NCBI GenBank assembly: GCA_002371675.1
Contig: DFGE01000027.1
Coordinates: 15,557 to 79,556 of the forward strand
Direction: 5' to 3'
Length of the DNA stretch: 64,000 nucleotides
Source of the DNA: Clostridiales bacterium UBA3758
GTDB lineage: Bacteria; Bacillota; Clostridia; Oscillospirales; Oscillospiraceae
Position 1 is the first letter of the stretch, and every line of letters starts with the position of its first letter. The notes under the pieces were generated by a model. It ran no database searches, was not told the origin of the DNA, and worked only from the letters and a program-made list of their open reading frames with translations. Made by a program: the position numbers and the translations under genes. Positions 58,458 through 64,000 of this stretch are shown piece after piece.

Positions 58458-59585
58458 TCAGCGGTGCGCGAGGCGGTCGTGCGCCTCCTTGAGCGAGCGG
58501 CAGAGCGCCTCGGCGTCCTCCTCGCTGCTCATGCGGGACAGGCCGATGCGGATCGCCCCGTCGATGGTCTTCGCGTCGAGGCCGACGGCCTCGAGCACAT
58601 GGCTGCGCGCGCCCTTTTTGCAGGCCGAGCTCTTGGACACGCAGACGCCCTGTGCCTCGAGATAGTTCATCAGCACCTCGCTGCGCCAGCCCGGCAGAGA
58701 GACGGAGAGAATGTGCGGCGCGGCGGCCTCGATCCAGCGCAGCTCCGGGATGTCCTGCCGCAGCGTCGCGAGGATCTGCTCCTTCAGCGCGCGCATGCGC
58801 TCGACGTTCTCCGCCATGCCCGCCTTGCCGATCTCGGCTGCCGCGGCGAAGGCGGCAATCTGCGGCAGGGCCTCGGTGCCCGCGCGTCTGCCGGATTCCT
58901 GGCTGCCGCCGAGAAGAAAAGGCTTGAGCCGGAGGGCGCTGTTGATGTATAATGCCCCTATCCCCTTCGGCGCGTGGATCTTGTGCCCGCTGAGACTGAT
59001 GAGATCCGCCCCCAGCGTTTTGGCCGAGAAGGGGACCTTGAGAAAGGCCTGCACCGCGTCGGTATGCAGCAGCGCCTCGGAATGCGCCGCCTTCAGCACG
59101 CGGGAGACGCCCGCGATGTCGGTCACGCCGCCGGTCTCGTTGTTGACGAGCATGAGCGACACGAGCACAGTGTCCTCCCGCAGCGCCGCCGCGACGGCGG
59201 CGGGGGAGACGGAGCCGTCCTTCTCGGGCTTGAGCCGCGTGACCTCGAAGCCGCGCGCCTCCAGCTCGTCGAGGCTTTTGCGCACAGCGTCGTGCTCCAC
59301 GAGGGAGCTGATGACGTGCCGGCCCCTGCGCTTTTTGCTCTCCGCCCCGGCGAGAATGGCCCAGTTGTCGCTCTCCGAGCCGCAGGAGGTGAAGACCAGC
59401 TCCTGCGCCTGGCAGCCCAGCGCGTCCGCAACTTGTTTGCGGCTTTGCTCCAGCAGCTTTTTCGCCTCGCGCCCGAGCGTGTGGGTCGAGCTGGGGTTGC
59501 CGTAGACCTCCGTCATGGCCTTGAGCGCGGCCGCAGCCGCCTCGGGGCAGACCCGTGTCGTCGCGGCGTTATCCAGATAGTGCAT
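58458..59585 (-). CDS. Cysteine desulfurase (NifS/IscS family)
   Basis: PLP enzyme that releases sulfur from cysteine for Fe-S clusters or tRNA thiolation, 375 residues. It starts YLDNAATTRV, and the PLP lysine is in SLSGHKIHAPKGIGALY. The persulfide Cys is in SKSSACKKG. The ARG/SGG region (GSQESGRRAGTEALPQIAAF) is standard. It diverges from mtaB 51 bases away, which fits sulfur donation to tRNA-modifying enzymes. Confidence 0.93.
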   Translation of the reverse strand: MHYLDNAATTRVCPEAAAAALKAMTEVYGNPSSTHTLGREAKKLLEQSRKQVADALGCQAQELVFTSCGSESDNWAILAGAESKKRRGRHVISSLVEHDAVRKSLDELEARGFEVTRLKPEKDGSVSPAAVAAALREDTVLVSLMLVNNETGGVTDIAGVSRVLKAAHSEALLHTDAVQAFLKVPFSAKTLGADLISLSGHKIHAPKGIGALYINSALRLKPFLLGGSQESGRRAGTEALPQIAAFAAAAEIGKAGMAENVERMRALKEQILATLRQDIPELRWIEAAAPHILSVSLPGWRSEVLMNYLEAQGVCVSKSSACKKGARSHVLEAVGLDAKTIDGAIRIGLSRMSSEEDAEALCRSLKEAHDRLAHR

Positions 59586-59635
59586 TGCTGCACCCCCGTA
59601 TCATCAGAATCAATCTCTGTCAAAGGAACGAACAG

Positions 59636-60925
59636 ATGAAATATATTATATCCACTCTCGGCTGCAAGGTCAACCAGTTTGAAACGCAGGCCATGGAGAG
59701 CGCGCTGCTGCAGCGCGGGCATATGCCCGCCGCCCCCGGCGAACTCGCGGACGCGGTGCTCGTCAACACCTGCGCCGTCACCGCGGAGAGCGGGCGCAAA
59801 TCCCGCCAGCTTATCCGCCGCCTGCGCGACGAGAACCCCGGCGCCGTCGTGGCCGTCTGTGGCTGCTATTCGCAGATCGCCGAGAAGGACGTGGCGGAGC
59901 TTGGCGCGAAGGTCGTCTTCGGCGCGGCCGACCGCATGGCCTTCGTCGACGCGGTGGAGAAGGCCGTCCGGGAAGGGGAGGGCGAGACGCGCATCGACGC
60001 GCCCTTCCAGCGCCGCGTGCTGGAAAAGCTCCCCGCCGGGGCCATCTCCGGCCGCACCCGCGCCATGCTCAAGATCCAGGACGGCTGCGTGAACTTCTGC
60101 AGCTACTGCATCATCCCCTATACCCGCGGCCGCCTGCGCTCCCTCCCCCTGGACGACGCCGCGGCGGAGACCGCGCGCATCCGCGCCGAGGGCTACCGCG
60201 AGCTCGTGCTCACGGGCATCGAGGTCGCCTCCTACGGGGTGGACCTGCCCGGCAGACCGGGCCTTGCCGACTGTATCGAGGCCGTCGCCCGCGAGGCGGG
60301 GGACATGCGTATCCGCCTCGGCTCGCTCGAGCCCACGGTCATCACGGAGGATTTCTGCCGCCGCGCCGCAGCGACGGGGAAGCTCTGCCGACATTTTCAC
60401 CTCTCGCTGCAGTCCGGCTGCGACCGTACGCTCAGGGCCATGAACCGCAAGTACGACACCGCGCGCTTCTTCGAAGCGACGGAGCTGCTGCGGCGCTATT
60501 TCCCCGGCTGCGCCCTGACCTGCGACCTCATCACCGGCTTCCCCGGCGAGACGGACGCGGACCAGGCCGAGACGCTCGCCTTTATCGAGCGCTGCGCCTT
60601 TGCCGAGATGCACATTTTCCCCTATTCCCGCCGCCCCGGCACGCCGGCGGACGCCATGCCGGAGCAGTGCCCCAACGCGCTCAAGGCTGCGCGCGCCCAC
60701 GAGGCGCAGCAGGTGGAGCGGCGGATGCACCGCGCCTTCCTCGAGGGGAGCGTCGGGCAGCTGCTGCCGGTGCTGTTTGAGACCTCGGAGGAGGGCAGCG
60801 TCGGCCACAGCGACACCTATATGCTCGTCAAGGTCCCCGGCCGCGATCTGCGCGGGGAGCTCAGGAACGTGCGAATCCTCTCCGTCGAGGGGGAGCGGCT
60901 GATCGGCGAGCTCGCGGAGGAATGA
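59636..60925 (+). CDS. mtaB: tRNA t6A37 methylthiotransferase MtaB
   Basis: Radical SAM enzyme forming ms2t6A at position 37 of ANN-decoding tRNAs, 429 residues. The UPF0004 N-terminal domain (STLGCKVNQFETQAM, NTCAVTAESGRKSRQ, VCGCYSQI) provides three Cys for one cluster. The radical SAM site CVNFCSYC binds another. IPYTRGRLRS, LTGIEVASYG and the C-terminal TRAM-like region complete it. The KVNQ form separates MtaB from MiaB. The start at 59636 follows AAAGGA. Confidence 0.94.
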   Translation: MKYIISTLGCKVNQFETQAMESALLQRGHMPAAPGELADAVLVNTCAVTAESGRKSRQLIRRLRDENPGAVVAVCGCYSQIAEKDVAELGAKVVFGAADRMAFVDAVEKAVREGEGETRIDAPFQRRVLEKLPAGAISGRTRAMLKIQDGCVNFCSYCIIPYTRGRLRSLPLDDAAAETARIRAEGYRELVLTGIEVASYGVDLPGRPGLADCIEAVAREAGDMRIRLGSLEPTVITEDFCRRAAATGKLCRHFHLSLQSGCDRTLRAMNRKYDTARFFEATELLRRYFPGCALTCDLITGFPGETDADQAETLAFIERCAFAEMHIFPYSRRPGTPADAMPEQCPNALKAARAHEAQQVERRMHRAFLEGSVGQLLPVLFETSEEGSVGHSDTYMLVKVPGRDLRGELRNVRILSVEGERLIGELAEE

Positions 60926-60952
60926 GCCAAAGCATGAAGGAGGGAGCGACCC

Positions 60953-61546
60953 GTGTTTGACGGTGAAGAGCTCCGGCTGGAGCTGCAGGATACGCAGTGG
61001 CCTTTTTCCGCTGTCGATCACGACCGGCTGATCGCCAGAGCCGTGGCCGTCGATGATGAGGGCTTCTTCTATTTCGTCAGAGCGCAGCGCGACGATGAAT
61101 TCGGTCGTGCAACGCTGATCGAGACCTCCGGCGGGGGCGTAGAGGAAGGCGAGGAACTGGAGGCCGCGATCCGCCGGGAGCTGCGGGAGGAACTTGGCGC
61201 GGAGGTCGAGATCCTCTGCCGGATCGGCACGGTGAGCGACTATTACAATCTGATCCGCCGCCACAACCTCAACCACTATTTTCTCTGCCGTGTCAGATCC
61301 GTCGGCGAGAAAAAGCTGACGCGGGACGAGATCGAGAGCTACCATCTCTCCACCCTGCGCCTGCGTTTCGGGGAGGCGGTCGCCGCGTATGACAAATGCG
61401 CCTGCACGCCGCTGGGCAGGCTGATAGCGAACCGGGAGCTGCCCGTTCTGAGACGGGCGAAGGAGCTGCTGGATCGGATCGAAGCGGAACGGGAGCGGAC
61501 GAAGAAACCGGAAACAAGGGTCGCGGATCACACTGACAGGGGATGA
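60953..61546 (+). CDS. Nudix hydrolase
   Basis: A 197-residue pyrophosphohydrolase-fold protein. The Nudix box is in GGGVEEGEELEAAIRRELREELGAE (GX5EX7REUXEEXGU), near residues ~62-84. GTG start at 60953 with AGGAGG 10 bases upstream. It follows mtaB by 27 bases. A charged C-terminal tail (ERTKKPETRVADHTDRG) may be an extension acquired by read-through into the GNAT remnant. Substrate unknown. Confidence 0.85.
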   Translation: MFDGEELRLELQDTQWPFSAVDHDRLIARAVAVDDEGFFYFVRAQRDDEFGRATLIETSGGGVEEGEELEAAIRRELREELGAEVEILCRIGTVSDYYNLIRRHNLNHYFLCRVRSVGEKKLTRDEIESYHLSTLRLRFGEAVAAYDKCACTPLGRLIANRELPVLRRAKELLDRIEAERERTKKPETRVADHTDRG

Positions 61547-61662
61547 AGGAAGTCACGGCGAAGATCTGCCCGTTCAACACGCAGAGCCGGCACATGTTTG
61601 AAGCCGTGGGCTTCAAAAGCGTCTCGGAGGATCGCTTCGTCTGCCCGATCGCCTGCGGCTGA
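61543..61662 (+). pseudogene. C-terminal remnant of a GNAT-type acetyltransferase
   Basis: A 39-residue frame (MKEVTAKICPFNTQSRHMFE, then AVGFKSVSEDRF) matches the end of GNAT acetyltransferases (PFN...S...YE..GF pattern), but the acetyl-CoA-binding part is missing. It overlaps the Nudix stop in an ATGA. I infer a deletion that joined the Nudix gene to the tail of a lost neighbour. Confidence 0.55.
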
Positions 61663-61741
61663 CGTCTTTCAGATTGCTGAAAATACACAGAGGCGCGGGC
61701 GCCTGCGCAGATCAGGCCCCCACCCTGAAAGGAGATAACAG

Positions 61742-62422
61742 ATGAAAACCATCGGAATGCTCGTTGCCGTGGAGATGGACGCGGTGCTGCGCCGCTACGG
61801 CAAGCCCGCTGCCGTGGAAACGCGCTGCGGCTTCACCGTGCACAGCTACGACATGTGGGCCTACACCCTGCATGTCATCCACTCCGGCGCCGGGGAGCTC
61901 TCGGCCGCCGCGGCCACCGCCCTGCTCATCGACCGCTACGGCGCGGAGCTCATCGTGAACTTCGGCGTCGTCGGCGGGCTCACCGAGGAGATGGCGCAGA
62001 CGAAGACCTGCGTGGTCGAGCGCGTGGTGCACTACGATTTCGATACCTCCGCCTACGATCTCGACACCGTGCCCGGCCAGTACGGCGGCTTCGAGGACGT
62101 GTGGCTCTGCCCGACGCCCGCGCTGGTCGAGCGCGCCGTGGAGCTTGAACCGGGGCTCAAGCGCGTGACCTGCGCCTCGGCGGACAAATTTGTAGACGGC
62201 GCGGCGGCCAAATCCGCTCTGCACGAGCGCTGGGGCGCGGATATCTGCGAGATGGAGGCCGCCGCCGTGGTGCTGACCTGCCTGAGGAGTGGGGTGGAAT
62301 GCCTGCTCATCAAAACCGTCTCCGACGGGCTGACCCAGGGCGGCGCGGACTTCGGCACGGCTCTGGCCGAAACCTCGGAGATCGCCCTCTCCGTCGCAGA
62401 CCGCCTGATAAGGGAGCTGTGA
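61742..62422 (+). CDS. 5'-methylthioadenosine/S-adenosylhomocysteine nucleosidase family protein
   Basis: Phosphorylase-superfamily nucleosidase of 226 residues that would recycle MTA or SAH left by SAM use. Motifs are VIHSGAGELSAAAATALLID, VNFGVVGGL, the Glu-containing CEMEAAAVVLTC and the catalytic Asp in KTVSDGL. Length and motifs fit MtnN-like proteins, though purine-nucleoside phosphorylase activity is not excluded. AAAGGAG precedes the ATG. It is 10 bases before the alaX-like gene. Confidence 0.82.
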   Translation: MKTIGMLVAVEMDAVLRRYGKPAAVETRCGFTVHSYDMWAYTLHVIHSGAGELSAAAATALLIDRYGAELIVNFGVVGGLTEEMAQTKTCVVERVVHYDFDTSAYDLDTVPGQYGGFEDVWLCPTPALVERAVELEPGLKRVTCASADKFVDGAAAKSALHERWGADICEMEAAAVVLTCLRSGVECLLIKTVSDGLTQGGADFGTALAETSEIALSVADRLIREL

Positions 62423-62432
62423 GGAGCGCGCC

Positions 62433-63584
62433 ATGACCAGGGAGCTTTACTACGAGGACAGCCATCTCTTCGCCTTCCGCGCGCGGGTGATCGCCTGCGA
62501 GGAGCGCAAGGGCGGCTTCGCCGTCGAGCTGGACGAGACGGCCTTCTTCCCCGAGGGCGGCGGCCAGCCGGCCGACACCGGCCGGATCGGAGAGGCCAGG
62601 GTGCTCGACGCGCACAAGCAGAACGGCCGCATCCTCCACTATACCGACCGCGCCCTCCCCGTCGGCGAGACGCTGGACTGCGAGGTCGACCGGGAGCAGC
62701 GCCTGAGAAGGATGCAGAATCACTCCGGCGAGCACATCGTCTCCGGCCTCATCTTCCGCAAGTTCGGCTTTGACAACGTGGGCTTCCACATGGGGGCCGA
62801 CTGCATGACCATGGACTATTCCGGCGAGCTGAGCTGGGAGCAGCTGGGCGAGATCGAGCGGCTGGCCAACGAGGCCGTGCGCGCGGATCTCCCGCTGAAG
62901 ATCTGGTTTCCGGAGAGCGGGGAGCTGCGGAGCCTCGTCTACCGCAGCAAGCTCGAGCTGACGGAGAACGTCCGCATCGTGGAGATCCCGGGCATCGACC
63001 GCTGCGCCTGCTGCGCCCCGCACGTGACGCGCACGGGCGAGGTCGGCGCGGTGAAGATCCTCTCGGCCGAGCGGCACCGCGGCGGCGTGCGCATCACGGC
63101 GCTCTGCGGGCTCGACGCCGCAGAGGAGAGCCGCCGCCAGCAGGCGGAGCTCACGGCCGCGGCGCAGCTGCTCTCGGCCAAGCGCGGCGCCCTGCCCGCG
63201 GCGGTGGAGCGCCTGCTCGCAGCCGAGGCCGGGCAGAAGGAGCGCATCGCGGTGCTGAGCCTGGAGCTTGCCCGTCTGCGCGCAGAGGCTGCGGAGGAGA
63301 CGGAGGGCAATCTCTGCCTCTTTGACGAGGTGCTTGACGAGGTCGGCGCGCGGGAGCTCGTGAACCTCCTGATGCCAAAATGCCGCGTCGCGGCGGTCTT
63401 TCTCGGCGAGGAGAAGCAGGGCTTCCGCTATGTGGTCGGCAGCCGCACGGTCGATCTGCGCAGGGCGGCCAGAACCTTCAACGCCGCCGTCTCCGGCCGC
63501 GGGGGCGGAAAACCCGAGATGATCCAGGGCAGCGCCGCCGCCTCCGCGGAGGCCATCCGCCGCGCCGTGGCGGAGCTGAAATAA
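62433..63584 (+). CDS. Alanyl-tRNA editing protein (AlaX-type) with DHHA1 domain
   Basis: Free-standing trans-editing protein that hydrolyses mischarged Ser- or Gly-tRNA-Ala, 383 residues. The N-terminal beta domain (ETAFFPEGGGQPADTG) is like AlaRS. The zinc site is HxxxH in MQNHSGEHIVSG plus the CACCAPHVTRTGE motif. A coiled coil (~225-285) and a C-terminal DHHA1-like domain (SGRGGGKPEMIQGSA) follow. The start is in an operon with the nucleosidase gene. Confidence 0.92.
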   Translation: MTRELYYEDSHLFAFRARVIACEERKGGFAVELDETAFFPEGGGQPADTGRIGEARVLDAHKQNGRILHYTDRALPVGETLDCEVDREQRLRRMQNHSGEHIVSGLIFRKFGFDNVGFHMGADCMTMDYSGELSWEQLGEIERLANEAVRADLPLKIWFPESGELRSLVYRSKLELTENVRIVEIPGIDRCACCAPHVTRTGEVGAVKILSAERHRGGVRITALCGLDAAEESRRQQAELTAAAQLLSAKRGALPAAVERLLAAEAGQKERIAVLSLELARLRAEAAEETEGNLCLFDEVLDEVGARELVNLLMPKCRVAAVFLGEEKQGFRYVVGSRTVDLRRAARTFNAAVSGRGGGKPEMIQGSAAASAEAIRRAVAELK

Positions 63585-63595
63585 GCAGAGCCTGC

Positions 63596-63620
63596 ATACC
63601 CGCCCCTTCCGGGCGGGTAT
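63596..63620 (+). terminator. Terminator after the alaX-like gene
   Basis: ATACCCGCCC (63596-63605) pairs with GGGCGGGTAT (63611-63620), followed by TTCGC. A short T-run makes it moderate. Confidence 0.7.
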
Positions 63621-63649
63621 TTCGCGCTGCAGACAGCGTGAAAGCGGCA

Positions 63650-63767
63650 GGGTCTGCTGCAAAATAAGGACGAGCGCGTAAATGCGCACCTGCGTTCGCA
63701 GGGGCGGCGGCTCTGCCCGCCCGGCGGCGCAACAGTCTCTTTGCGTGGATTGAACGTGAAGAGGGGA
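63650..63767 (+). repeat. Dispersed repeat, second copy
   Basis: 63650-63736 matches the inverted right part of the MITE-like element (22425-22510), including GGGTCTGCTGCAAAATAAGG and GGCGGCGGCTCTGCCC. It then runs directly into GATTGAACGTGAAGAGGGGA (63748-63767), which recurs inverted at 44892-44911. This stretch lies within the gene-free 63585-64000 end region. No TIR partner is seen here, so it is a partial or different arrangement. Confidence 0.65.
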
Positions 63768-63897
63768 AGCCCATCCTCCCGTTACAGTTTCTCCCCTGCG
63801 CGCCCGGCTTGCTTTGCATGGGTTTGCCTGCGGTCCATTATTTTGCCGCCTCCGGAGCCTGCCAAAAAAGCGGACGGCTTTTTGTGCACAATTGACA

Positions 63898-63932
63898 TTT
63901 CTTATACATTTGCATGTGCAATGTATAAGAAA
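63898..63932. repeat. AT-rich palindrome near the right edge
   Basis: TTTCTTATACATTTGCA (63898-63914) pairs with TGCAATGTATAAGAAA (63917-63932) with one bulged base. A TTGACA (63893-63898) precedes it and another -35-like TTGACA is at 63981, so a regulated promoter for a gene beyond the edge is possible. Confidence 0.5.
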
Positions 63933-64000
63933 ACACTGAGAAATCGGAACCTTTTTAAGCGGTTTTGCCGAAATAAAATTTGACAAGAATCTGACGCTCC

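Noticed and set aside
59513..61531. ~670-codon open frame opposite mtaB and the Nudix gene
   Set aside because: Same codon-complement bias; mtaB has all radical SAM motifs on the other strand.
61742..62422. Futalosine hydrolase (menaquinone pathway)
   Set aside because: The fold is shared, but no mqn genes are nearby and the motifs fit general MTA/SAH nucleosidases equally well or better.
62310..63986. Long minus-strand frame opposite the alaX-like gene and the right-edge repeat
   Set aside because: It spans a gene, a terminator and a dispersed repeat; its only interest is that the repeat translates to similar short peptides elsewhere, which reflects DNA identity, not protein coding.

Overview
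The window looks like chromosome from a strictly anaerobic, high-GC Clostridia bacterium, probably Oscillospiraceae (inference). The evidence is: oxygen-sensitive NrdD/NrdG ribonucleotide reductase, an Rnf-type electron-transport cluster, an EFR1 flavodoxin-ferredoxin, a Met T-box leader, a TPP riboswitch, group II ECF transporter S components (ThiT, QueT), AGGAGG-type ribosome binding sites and frequent GTG/TTG starts. The genes are GC-rich, so most have long open but non-coding frames on the opposite strand. I see no rRNA, CRISPR array, phage genes or intact transposase.

Layout. 1-2.9 kb: nrdG-nrdD (minus) behind two NrdR-box-like sites, then a lipoprotein. 3-11.2 kb: htpG, hemW, a VanW-family cell-wall protein, metG and gluQ (plus), closed by minus-strand ogt. 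11.7-14.7 kb: Met T-box leader and metN-metI-metQ. 14.8-22.3 kb: gdhA, galM, an AAA-CYTH protein, an S9 peptidase and a polytopic membrane protein. 22.3-23.5 kb: a small repeat-rich island with a MITE-like element, a multi-hairpin segment, a four-helix-bundle (23S intervening-sequence type) gene and tRNA-Arg. 23.8-27.7 kb: ymdB and a YhaO/YhaN-like nuclease-ATPase pair.

27.7-34.8 kb (minus): a lipoprotein with two repeats, apbE and rnfCDGEA. No rnfB follows rnfA, and RnfG carries two FMN-binding-like domains. 34.7-40.7 kb: AGE-family epimerase, a duplicated beta-helix lipoprotein, mscS, ruvX and folC. 40.8-43.3 kb: rpmG-secE-nusG-rplK-rplA, ending in a terminator instead of rplJ-rplL. A MATE transporter lies next to it between 20-bp direct repeats.

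45-48.5 kb (minus): rpmH-rnpA-yidD-yidC-khpB with acpP at its end and no dnaA beside it. 48.5-51.7 kb: ThiT (TPP riboswitch), GalU, QueT and QueH. 51.9-57 kb: dCMP deaminase, EFR1, an HD phosphohydrolase, a zinc-ribbon protein, Hpf and a DD-carboxypeptidase. 57-63.6 kb: AI-2E-type permease, cysteine desulfurase, mtaB, Nudix hydrolase, a GNAT remnant, MTA/SAH nucleosidase and AlaX-type editing protein. The right edge holds a second copy of the dispersed repeat seen at 22.4 kb.

The most unusual parts are the flavin-rich Rnf locus without RnfB (27.7-34.8 kb) and the structured tRNA-Arg-linked element (22.3-23.5 kb).
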